A stretch of DNA of 5,871 bases from an uncultured Opitutia bacterium (GTDB taxonomy: Bacteria; Verrucomicrobiota; Verrucomicrobiia; Opitutales; UBA953), in the NCBI GenBank assembly GCA_903829855.1, contig CAIKRN010000240.1, positions 1 to 5,871 of the forward strand, written 5' to 3'. Position 1 is the first letter of the stretch. Every line of letters starts with the position of its first letter. Below, in pieces: positions 1-5,115 of this stretch. Position numbers and translations under genes: made by a program. The notes beneath the pieces are model-generated. The model had not been told where the DNA came from and ran no database searches. It was given only the letters and a program-made list of their open reading frames with translations.

Positions 1-698
1 AAGACCTCCTAGCCTCCGTGGAGGCCAAGGACGGCAAAATCAAGGACCTGGGCGAGAAGACCACCGCTCTGGACACTCAAGTCGCTGAGCTCACCCGCAA
101 GCGCGACGAAGCCGTCACCCAACTCACCGATGCCAATAGCAAGAAAGATGGCGCCGTAGCCGATCTCGCAACCGCCAAGGAAGAACTCGTCAAGGAAAAG
201 GAAAAAGTCGCGGCCATGTTCACCAAGGACCAGCTCGCCGAAACCGAAGCCAAGGCCACCAAGGAAAAGGAAACCGCTGAAGCCATCCGCATCAAGTACG
301 TCGCCCTCCACACCAAGGTTTCTAATGCCATGGAGAACGCCAACCCCTTCGGATTCCCTCGCGATCCCCTTGGCGAACCCAGCAAAGAAGCCACAGCTGG
401 CACCGTTGAAGGCACCACGGTCGAAGCCGCCTCCGAGAGCATCCTGACCAAGATCATCGATATCGACTCCAAGACCGGCATCATCGCCTTCTCCGTCGGC
501 GGCGACAGCGGCATCAAGGAAAAGTCTATCTTTGACGTCAAGGTTGACGGCAAGCGCATCGGCAAGGTCCAGATTTCCTCCGCGAAATCCTCCCTTTCCC
601 TCGGTCAGATTCAGTTTGAGAAGGGCCTCGACCTCAAGGCATTCGCCCGCGGTGGCATTGTCTCGCTCGTCCCGAGCAACAAACTCGCTAGCAACTAA
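1..698 (+). CDS. Coiled-coil protein with C-terminal beta domain, 5' end missing
   Basis: The reading frame is open to the left edge (first whole codon at position 3), so the N-terminus lies outside the window. The GTG at 18 is probably an internal Val codon, not the start. About 231 residues are visible. Roughly the first 105 are rich in Lys, Glu, Ala and Thr with heptad-like spacing, typical of a long coiled coil. A Pro/Gly-rich linker follows (NPFGFPRDPLGEPS). The last ~80 residues alternate hydrophobic strands and turns (IIAFSVGGDSGIKEKSIFDV, then DGKRIGKVQI). That pattern resembles the small beta-barrel domain seen at the C-terminus of FlgT-like proteins: a Gly-rich turn, then 'F.V..DGK.IG.V'. 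The resemblance is from memory and unproven. Codons are strongly C-ending, so it is clearly coding. The TAA stop overlaps the ATG of the lipoprotein gene by one base, suggesting an envelope-related pair. Exact function unknown. Confidence 0.85.
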   Translation, partial: DLLASVEAKDGKIKDLGEKTTALDTQVAELTRKRDEAVTQLTDANSKKDGAVADLATAKEELVKEKEKVAAMFTKDQLAETEAKATKEKETAEAIRIKYVALHTKVSNAMENANPFGFPRDPLGEPSKEATAGTVEGTTVEAASESILTKIIDIDSKTGIIAFSVGGDSGIKEKSIFDVKVDGKRIGKVQISSAKSSLSLGQIQFEKGLDLKAFARGGIVSLVPSNKLASN

Positions 699-865
699 TG
701 AAACGCTGGCACCTCGCAGTCCTCGCTCTGTCGGCCTGCCTCCTTGGCCTGGCAGGTTGCCAGACTGTTGAGAAGCCTGCGGACTCCATGCTGCCGCAAT
801 CGGCACCGGCGAGCTTCCAAGGCGGCTTCCCTGGCGTTTCGACTCCAGGGTCAGGCTTCCGCTAA
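698..865 (+). CDS. Small predicted lipoprotein, 55 residues
   Basis: This short gene lies exactly between two overlapping start/stop signals. Its ATG shares the A of the preceding TAA stop, and its own TAA stop shares an A with the rsmI ATG. The protein starts MKRWHLAVLALSACLLGLAG and then Cys21. That gives two early basic residues, a hydrophobic core and a clean lipobox (Leu18-Ala19-Gly20-Cys21), so it should be a type II signal peptide giving a lipid-anchored protein. The mature part is only 35 residues (starting CQTVEKPADS), rich in Pro, Gly, Ser and Phe, with no recognisable domain. Residue +2 after Cys is Gln, not Asp, so under the E. coli rule it would go to the outer membrane. It is probably translated together with the coiled-coil gene upstream. 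The signal and gap-free placement make it convincing. The role is unknown. Confidence 0.8.
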   Translation: MKRWHLAVLALSACLLGLAGCQTVEKPADSMLPQSAPASFQGGFPGVSTPGSGFR

Positions 866-1593
866 TGCCTACGGCTAACTCAGGCGCGGCCGGCCACCCC
901 GTCGGAGCGTCTGGTCGCCTATGGGTTGTGGCCACCCCGCTGGGCAACCTCGGCGACATTACGGCACGCGCGCGCCAAGCCATCGCCGACTGCGATGTAG
1001 TGGCCTGCGAAGATACTCGCGTGACGGGTGGTCTGCTTCGCCACCTGGAAATTTCCAAGCCGATGCTCGCCTACCACGAGCACAACGAGAAAGACGTTGC
1101 CGTGCTGATTGCCGATAAAGTTGCGGGCGGAGCTAAAGTGGCGCTCATCACGGATGCAGGCACCCCTGGCATCAGCGACCCGGGGTTTCGCGTCACTCGC
1201 GAATGTCGGCGACGGGGCCTCACCGTCACCCCCCTACCCGGTCCCTGTGCGATCGTAGCCCTACTTTCCGCTTCCGGACTTCCGACTAACGCTTTCCGCT
1301 TTGTGGGCTTCCTCGCCCCCAAGTCAGCCGCCCGGCGACGATTCCTCAATTCCATTAAGACCGCCGATGAAACCGTGGTCCTGCACGAATCCTGCCACCG
1401 CATTAGCGATTTCTTAGAAGAAATGCTCGAGGAACTCGGCCCGGAGCGCGTGGTCTGCGTCGGCCGTGAGCTCACTAAACTCCACGAGACCATCCGGACA
1501 TCTGCCTTGGCTGAATTAGTCCCGGCAATGAAAGCAGGCTCCCTGAAGGGTGAATTCACCGTCGCCATCGCCCCTGCGGACTTCGTGCTCTGA
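865..1593 (+). CDS. rsmI: 16S rRNA (cytidine(1402)-2'-O)-methyltransferase RsmI
   Basis: RsmI uses S-adenosylmethionine to 2'-O-methylate C1402 in the decoding centre of 16S rRNA. The 242-residue protein shows the family motifs in order: LWVVATPLGNLGDIT (19-33), CEDTR (48-52), YHEHNE (70-75), ITDAGTPGISDPG (95-107), PLPGPCAIVALLSASGLP (123-140), a GFLAPK segment (148-153), HESCHR (174-179), RELTKLHET (201-209) and KGEFTVAIAP (228-237). These are the tetrapyrrole-methylase fold motifs of the RsmI/YraL family. The E. coli protein has 286 residues; this one stops just after the KGE motif and lacks the helical C-terminal extension of about 45-50 residues. The ATG overlaps the stop of the lipoprotein gene, and the first ~18 residues are a low-complexity Gly/Ala leader before the conserved core. 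Only a weak AGG lies upstream, so translation is probably coupled. Identification is firm. Confidence 0.96.
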   Translation: MPTANSGAAGHPVGASGRLWVVATPLGNLGDITARARQAIADCDVVACEDTRVTGGLLRHLEISKPMLAYHEHNEKDVAVLIADKVAGGAKVALITDAGTPGISDPGFRVTRECRRRGLTVTPLPGPCAIVALLSASGLPTNAFRFVGFLAPKSAARRRFLNSIKTADETVVLHESCHRISDFLEEMLEELGPERVVCVGRELTKLHETIRTSALAELVPAMKAGSLKGEFTVAIAPADFVL

Positions 1594-1604
1594 TTTTTGA
1601 CGGG

Positions 1605-1634
1605 TTGACCACGCCCACCGTTTGGACGCATCCT
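1605..1634 (+). promoter_or_regulatory. Weak possible promoter in the rsmI to 1642 gap
   Basis: The 48-bp gap between rsmI and the next gene is the only break in positions 1-4722. It contains TTGACC (1605-1610), close to the -35 consensus TTGACA, and a poor -10-like CATCCT (1629-1634) after an 18-bp spacer. If real, transcription would start close to the ATG at 1642. A second TTGACG sits at 1597-1602 without a usable -10. No terminator hairpin with a U-tract is visible here, so readthrough from rsmI is also possible. Confidence 0.25.
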
Positions 1635-1641
1635 TGCGCCA

Positions 1642-2253
1642 ATGGCGGGTTTCGACGACAGTCTGGTCCGCGAGTATTTCGAAATGAACGGCTTCTTCGT
1701 GCGGCAATCCCGCAAGTACGCCGTCCAGTCGCGGAGGAAGCGTGCCGATGAAGAAGGCGACCTACTGGTGATTAACCCTTCACCGCGCCGCGGCGGAGAA
1801 ACCCCTTTTCAGCTATTTAGTTCCGACCTCCCGGGTATCGCCGCGGGAGTCGTGGCCGTGAAGGCGTGGCACACCACCAAAGCCATCACCCCCACGATGA
1901 TCAAGAAAGGCGACCTGCTCGAGTTTGTGCGCAAGGAAGCCGTCGAGGCGGCCAAGGAGGCCTTTGCCGACCTCAGCCCAGTCGACGGACAGCCGCTTGC
2001 TAAAATCCTCGTGCTGCCCGGCATCCCTGCACAAGAGCCGCAACGCTCCGAAAGTATCACGCTCCTGCGTGAAAGTGGCGTCGACCACGTGCTCACATTT
2101 CGGACCATTCTGGAAAATCTCGTCCAAGCGGTGGAATCTAATCAGAGTTACGCGAAGTCCGACACGTTGCAGTTGCTCCGACTGCTCCGCGTCTACGATA
2201 TGGTCAAGGCTGCCCAACTCGAACTCTTCGGATCCGGCCACAACTCCAAGTGA
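1642..2253 (+). CDS. Conserved-looking protein of unknown function, 203 residues
   Basis: I do not recognise a named family. The protein is soluble, with no signal peptide or membrane segment. The N-terminus (MAGFDDSLVREYFEMNGFFV) looks like a helix followed by a strand. A basic stretch follows (RQSRKYAVQSRRKR, 21-34), then EEGDLLVIN (37-45) and VVAVKAWHT (70-78). The order helix, G-D-hydrophobic strand, then hydrophobic strand with Lys, recalls the PD-(D/E)xK nuclease core. Asp40 and Lys74 would be the candidates, but the usual Glu/Asp two residues before the Lys is Ala72, so activity is doubtful. The middle (83-110) is helical and charged. KILVLPGIP (121-129) looks like another strand. The C-terminus is helical and ends in ELFGSGHNSK. 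The stop overlaps the GTG start of lpxA (GTGA), so the two are probably coupled. Coding bias matches its neighbours. Confidence 0.8.
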   Translation: MAGFDDSLVREYFEMNGFFVRQSRKYAVQSRRKRADEEGDLLVINPSPRRGGETPFQLFSSDLPGIAAGVVAVKAWHTTKAITPTMIKKGDLLEFVRKEAVEAAKEAFADLSPVDGQPLAKILVLPGIPAQEPQRSESITLLRESGVDHVLTFRTILENLVQAVESNQSYAKSDTLQLLRLLRVYDMVKAAQLELFGSGHNSK

Positions 2254-3029
2254 TTCACCCTCAAGCCATCCTCGCCCCTGACGCCGACATCGCCGCTGAT
2301 GTCGCGGTCGGGCCGTTTGCGGTTATCGAAGCTGGCGCGACCATCGGCCCAGGCTGTCGCATCGCGGCTCACGCCATCATCAAGCGTGGAGCCAAACTCG
2401 GTGCCGGCGTCATCGTCGACCACTTCGCCGTGGTCGGTGGCGATCCGCAGGACCTCGGCTTTGACTGTAATCTGGCCTCAGGCGTGCTCATTCGCGACCG
2501 CACCATCATCCGCGAGCACGTCACCATTCATCGTGCGACCAAGGCCGGGGGCGATACCGTCATCGGTTCCCGTTGCCTTCTGATGGCTGGCGCCCACGTT
2601 GCCCACGACTGCATCCTGGGCGACGATGTCATCATGGCGAACGGCTGTATGCTTGGCGGCCACGTGCACGTGGGAGATAAAGCCTTTATCAGTGGCGGCG
2701 TCGCCGTGCATCAGTTCTGTCGGATTGGCGGGGGCTCCCTGACTTCAGGTAACGCCGTCATCACGGAGGATGTCCCTCCGAACGCTCTAGCCCACGGCCG
2801 TAATCTCCTCGCGGGACTGAATCTCATCGGGCTTCGCCGTCGGGCCGTGCCAGCGACCGCGGTTGCAGAGATAAAACGTGCCTATCATGCAGTCTATGCC
2901 ACGCATGGTGCATGTGCGACGCTCGCTCAAGTCGCGCTGGCGACGAACGAGTACACCACCCTCGAGGGCAAAGAGTTTCTGAACTTCTTCCTCGGCGGAA
3001 AACGCGGGCGCTTTGCTTCACCCGAATGA
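2250..3029 (+). CDS. lpxA: UDP-N-acetylglucosamine O-acyltransferase LpxA
   Basis: LpxA is the cytoplasmic enzyme that starts lipid A synthesis by moving a 3-hydroxyacyl chain from acyl carrier protein to the 3-OH of UDP-GlcNAc. The 259 residues (E. coli 262) form a left-handed beta-helix of hexapeptide repeats up to about residue 185, then a helical C-terminus. Aligned by eye with E. coli, the catalytic His125 is His119 (GAHVAHDC), His122 is His116, His144 is His138, His160 is His154 (VHQF), Asp74 is Asp68 and Arg204 is Arg198. The chain-length position Gly173 is Gly167, which suggests a long acyl chain. E. coli Lys76 has no Lys counterpart (QDLGF instead of QDLKY). The start is GTG at 2250, inside the GTGA overlap with the previous stop; it puts MIHPQAIL at the normal N-terminus. 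The usual partners fabZ, lpxD and lpxB are not adjacent. Its stop overlaps the pdxA start (ATGA). Confidence 0.95.
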   Translation: MIHPQAILAPDADIAADVAVGPFAVIEAGATIGPGCRIAAHAIIKRGAKLGAGVIVDHFAVVGGDPQDLGFDCNLASGVLIRDRTIIREHVTIHRATKAGGDTVIGSRCLLMAGAHVAHDCILGDDVIMANGCMLGGHVHVGDKAFISGGVAVHQFCRIGGGSLTSGNAVITEDVPPNALAHGRNLLAGLNLIGLRRRAVPATAVAEIKRAYHAVYATHGACATLAQVALATNEYTTLEGKEFLNFFLGGKRGRFASPE

Positions 3030-3928
3030 GCACCCTGCCCATCGCTGTCACCTGCGGAGACCCCGCCGGCGTTGGGCCGGAGCTACTTGCGAGTTGGCTG
3101 AAGGAGAATCCTGCGCACGCGGCTTCAGTCGTTCCCATCGGCCCGACAGACTGGATTGCCCAACTCGGCCAAGGCATCGCTGTTGGGCCGAAAGATTTCG
3201 TCACCCGGCCAGGCAAGCCCGACGAAGCTGGTCAACTCATCGCCATCGAAGCGATGGAAATGGCGGCACGCGGTGCTACGGGTGGGCGTTTCACTGCCGT
3301 CGTCACTGGCCCAGTGAACAAAAAGGGCCTGGCTGGGGTCGGCTATTCTTTCCCTGGCCAGACGGAGTTCTTCGCTGCGCGCTGGAGCGGCGAGCCCGTG
3401 ATGGCTTTCGCGGGTGGCCGGATGACCGTCGGGCTCGTCACCTGGCACCTCCCCCTCGCCGAAGTACCGCATGCCATCACCGCCGCCGGGATTCGCCGCA
3501 CGGTACTCGCCCTTATCGCTTTGCGCAAAAAACTCGGCGACCCATCTCCTCGCATTGCAGTGTGCGGCCTAAATCCACATGCCGGCGAAGGCGGCCTACT
3601 TGGCAAAGAAGACGATGCTACAATCAAGCCGGCCATCGATGCCTTGCGCGCTGAAGGCCATAACGTCAGCGGCCCACTGCCTGGCGACACCATCTTCCAT
3701 CGCCACCTTCAGGGCGAATTTGATGCCGTAGCCGCCATGTACCACGATCAAGGCCTCGCTCCACTGAAGGCCATAGACTTCTCGACCTCGGCCAATCTTA
3801 GCCTCGGATTAAAGCACGTGCGCACGAGCCCTGATCATGGTACCGCCTATGAAATCGCAGGCAAAGCTAAGGCTGATCGCGGCAGCTTCGATTCGGCAAT
3901 GCGTCTCGCCCGCTTGCTCTCGGTCTAA
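3026..3928 (+). CDS. pdxA: 4-hydroxythreonine-4-phosphate dehydrogenase PdxA
   Basis: PdxA oxidises 4-phosphohydroxy-L-threonine with NAD(P) in the DXP-dependent pyridoxal phosphate pathway; PdxJ then uses the product. The ATG at 3026 overlaps the lpxA stop and gives MSTLPIAVTCGDPAGVGPE, the family N-terminus. The same frame is open further upstream but has no family similarity there. The product is 300 residues, slightly short against E. coli (329). Family motifs are TGPVNKK (94-100), HLPL (141-144), GLNPHAGEGG (181-190), MYHDQGLAPLK (238-248) and RTSPDHGTAYEIAGK (266-280). The three metal-binding His of E. coli (166, 211, 266) correspond to His141, His185 and His240. The phosphate/substrate residues Lys274, Asn283 and Arg292 correspond to Lys248, Asn257 and Arg266. 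One difference: E. coli His136 in the GHTEF motif is Gln112 here (FPGQTEF). A PdxA2-type enzyme acting on phospho-threonate is less likely but not excluded. Confidence 0.94.
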   Translation: MSTLPIAVTCGDPAGVGPELLASWLKENPAHAASVVPIGPTDWIAQLGQGIAVGPKDFVTRPGKPDEAGQLIAIEAMEMAARGATGGRFTAVVTGPVNKKGLAGVGYSFPGQTEFFAARWSGEPVMAFAGGRMTVGLVTWHLPLAEVPHAITAAGIRRTVLALIALRKKLGDPSPRIAVCGLNPHAGEGGLLGKEDDATIKPAIDALRAEGHNVSGPLPGDTIFHRHLQGEFDAVAAMYHDQGLAPLKAIDFSTSANLSLGLKHVRTSPDHGTAYEIAGKAKADRGSFDSAMRLARLLSV

Positions 3929-4722
3929 TGCGGGCTGTGTTTTTCTGGCTATCGACCTGTCTTGCGCTAACCGCCGGCGAGCATCGCATCGCCAGCTACA
4001 GCCCAGGCGCTACGCAGACTTTACTCGACCTCGGGTGCTCCGCCGAGATCGTCATGGCCACGCGCTGGTGCCCGCTGCCGAAAGAGCACCCTGCCGTGCG
4101 CGATGCCGACGTCTTTCTGCCTGACCTCGAAAAACTACTCACCACCAAGCCGGATCTGGTAATCATCCCACGAATGGCCAATCCGCTCTGGGCGGAGAAA
4201 TGCGCGAAGGCCGGCTTACGCACGATTATACTTAATCCGGAATCCAGAAACTCCTGCAGCAACGACATCCTCCTCATCGGCGAGGCGATAGGTCGCGCCG
4301 ATGAGGCAAAGCGGGTCGCTGACCTCCTCAAGCGTCGCCCGGCCAAGTTAAGCCGGAAAATTATTATCGTATGGGACGGCGTCATGGCAGGGCCTGATAG
4401 CTATGTCGCCGAACCCCTCGCCGTCGCGGCCCTGCAATCTGCCTTACCCCGGGGGGCTTGGGTGAAGTTTGACTGGGAACTAGTGGCGACGGCCAACCCT
4501 GATGCCATCCTTTGGATTCAAAATTCACCAGCGAACGGACCCGTGCAGGTAAATTCTGAAAAGATCGCCGAAATGAGCCGGATTTCCGTAATCAAAGACC
4601 TCGCCTGCGTTAAAAAGACCCAAATATACCTAAGTAATAGTGGTAGTAACTGGTTGCCTGGCAGTGGCTTAACAAAAGTTCAGTCGGGCCTAAAAGAGAT
4701 CCGAGACGGACTTGGTCAATAG
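3928..4722 (+). CDS. Periplasmic substrate-binding protein, BtuF/FecB type
   Basis: This is a 264-residue class III ABC-transporter binding protein, the family that carries vitamin B12, haem or ferric siderophores. Residues 1-17 (MRAVFFWLSTCLALTAG) form a short signal peptide, probably cut near residue 16-17. The Cys at 11 is too early and has a poor lipobox. RIASYSPGATQTLLDLGCSA (20-39), then the DADVFLPDLEKLLTTKPDLVII run (59-80), matches the family pattern in which a Ser/Pro loop leads to 'P..E.ll..kPDLVi'. A connecting helix is expected around 112-135 (NDILLIGEAIGRADEAKRVA). The second lobe includes NPDAILW (190-196). Ligand cannot be told from the sequence. The BtuF-like N-lobe hints at a corrinoid, but no permease, ATPase or receptor gene is in the window. 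The ATG shares a base with the pdxA stop. The 3' third is more AT-rich, with ATA, CTA and AGT codons. Confidence 0.82.
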   Translation: MRAVFFWLSTCLALTAGEHRIASYSPGATQTLLDLGCSAEIVMATRWCPLPKEHPAVRDADVFLPDLEKLLTTKPDLVIIPRMANPLWAEKCAKAGLRTIILNPESRNSCSNDILLIGEAIGRADEAKRVADLLKRRPAKLSRKIIIVWDGVMAGPDSYVAEPLAVAALQSALPRGAWVKFDWELVATANPDAILWIQNSPANGPVQVNSEKIAEMSRISVIKDLACVKKTQIYLSNSGSNWLPGSGLTKVQSGLKEIRDGLGQ

Positions 4723-4755
4723 GGCATCTCCTTGGTTGGTTTAGCCTCGAGCCGA

Positions 4756-4789
4756 TTGACACCTTTCGGATTTCGAAGAAGATTATGCT
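4756..4789 (+). promoter_or_regulatory. Candidate promoter of the CPC-repeat protein gene
   Basis: The 75-bp gap after the binding-protein gene contains a perfect -35 box TTGACA (4756-4761). The best -10 resemblances are TATGCT (4784-4789), which gives a long 22-bp spacer, or an overlapping AGATTA (4780-4785) with an 18-bp spacer. Either would start transcription very close to the ATG at 4798, giving a very short or leaderless mRNA. No terminator is visible between the upstream stop and this site, so some readthrough is possible. Confidence 0.45.
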
Positions 4790-4797
4790 TTCTCACC

Positions 4798-5061
4798 ATG
4801 AACTCCAAGTTCCTCAAACTCCTCGCTCTCACCGTCGGCCTCCTCGCCGTCTCGGCTGCTTTTGTTAGCGCCGAAGAAAAAAAGGATGACGGCAAGTGTC
4901 CCTGCGAAAAGGAAAAGCCTAAGGCCATCGTCGCCGAAGAACCCAAGAAGGACGACGGCAAGTGCCCCTGCGAAAAAGAGAAGCCTAAAGCGCTCGTCGC
5001 AGCGGATGAGCCGGCCAAAGAAGGCAAGTGCCCCTGCGAAAAGGAAAAGCCTAAGGCCTAA
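4798..5061 (+). CDS. Small secreted protein with three CPC repeats
   Basis: The 87-residue protein begins MNSKFLKLLALTVGLLAVSA and continues AFVSA before the charged part, a clear Sec signal peptide with likely cleavage after Ala25. I chose the ATG at 4798 because it begins this signal. The frame stays open to a TTG at 4732, but that adds an unlikely leader and overlaps the promoter. The mature 62 residues are almost entirely Lys, Glu, Asp, Pro and Ala, in three near-identical units with a 22-residue period, each containing GKCPCEKEKPKA. The Cys pairs are at 34/36, 56/58 and 78/80, and there are no other cysteines. The CxC pairs suggest metal (copper or zinc) binding or redox/disulfide chemistry in the periplasm; this is inference. 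I know of no named family. It is a single-gene unit with its own promoter and a strong terminator, so it may be well expressed. Confidence 0.85.
   Translation: MNSKFLKLLALTVGLLAVSAAFVSAEEKKDDGKCPCEKEKPKAIVAEEPKKDDGKCPCEKEKPKALVAADEPAKEGKCPCEKEKPKA
4879..5058 (+). repeat. Three in-frame tandem repeats, 66-bp period
   Basis: Unit 1 spans 4879-4944, unit 2 4945-5010 and unit 3 (shorter, ending at the stop codon) 5011-5058. The core encoding GKCPCEKEKPKA is almost identical in all three at the DNA level, with scattered silent changes such as TGT/TGC and AAG/AAA. The linkers diverge more (AIVAEEP and ALVAADE). The pattern indicates internal duplication by recombination or slippage followed by selection to keep the CPC core. 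Confidence 0.9.
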
Positions 5062-5079
5062 TCTAGGGTCCAGGCGATC

Positions 5080-5109
5080 AAAGGACGAACCGAGGGGTTC
5101 GTCCTTTTT
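5080..5109 (+). terminator. Strong rho-independent terminator
   Basis: AAAGGACGAACC (5080-5091) pairs perfectly with GGTTCGTCCTTT (5096-5107), giving a 12-bp stem around a GAGG loop. The run of five T (5105-5109) starts within the stem end. It lies 18 bases after the stop of the CPC-repeat gene. It is also just beyond the stop of the convergent phosphatase gene (5116). Read on the minus strand the U-tract is only three bases, so termination there would be weaker. Confidence 0.93.
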
Positions 5110-5115
5110 GTTGGC

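Noticed and set aside
9..1058. Long open frame on the minus strand, 349 codons
   Set aside because: It runs antisense through the coiled-coil gene, the lipoprotein gene and rsmI. Its composition (Gly, Phe, Leu runs) is what the reverse of C-ending codons gives, and it shows no family motif.
1627..1638. Small palindrome CGCA-TCCT-TGCG before the gene at 1642
   Set aside because: A four-base stem with no U-tract is too weak to be a terminator and is likely chance in GC-rich DNA.
1813..2241. Minus-strand open frame opposite the 203-residue protein
   Set aside because: It is a shadow frame without motifs. The plus-strand gene has family-like structure and coupled overlap with lpxA.
2912..3025. 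Upstream extension of the pdxA frame
   Set aside because: It overlaps the C-terminus of lpxA and has no similarity to PdxA; the ATG at 3026 gives the standard N-terminus.
4697..4730. GAGAT...ATCTC inverted repeat at the end of the binding-protein gene
   Set aside because: A five-base stem with a loop of about 24 bases and no T-tract does not support a terminator.
4732..4797. TTG-initiated extension of the CPC-repeat protein
   Set aside because: It would put 22 basic/aliphatic residues before a clean Sec signal and would overlap the candidate promoter.
4879..5058. Repeat block considered as a CRISPR or non-coding repeat array
   Set aside because: The period is a multiple of three, the frame is kept and silent changes are present, so it is a protein repeat.
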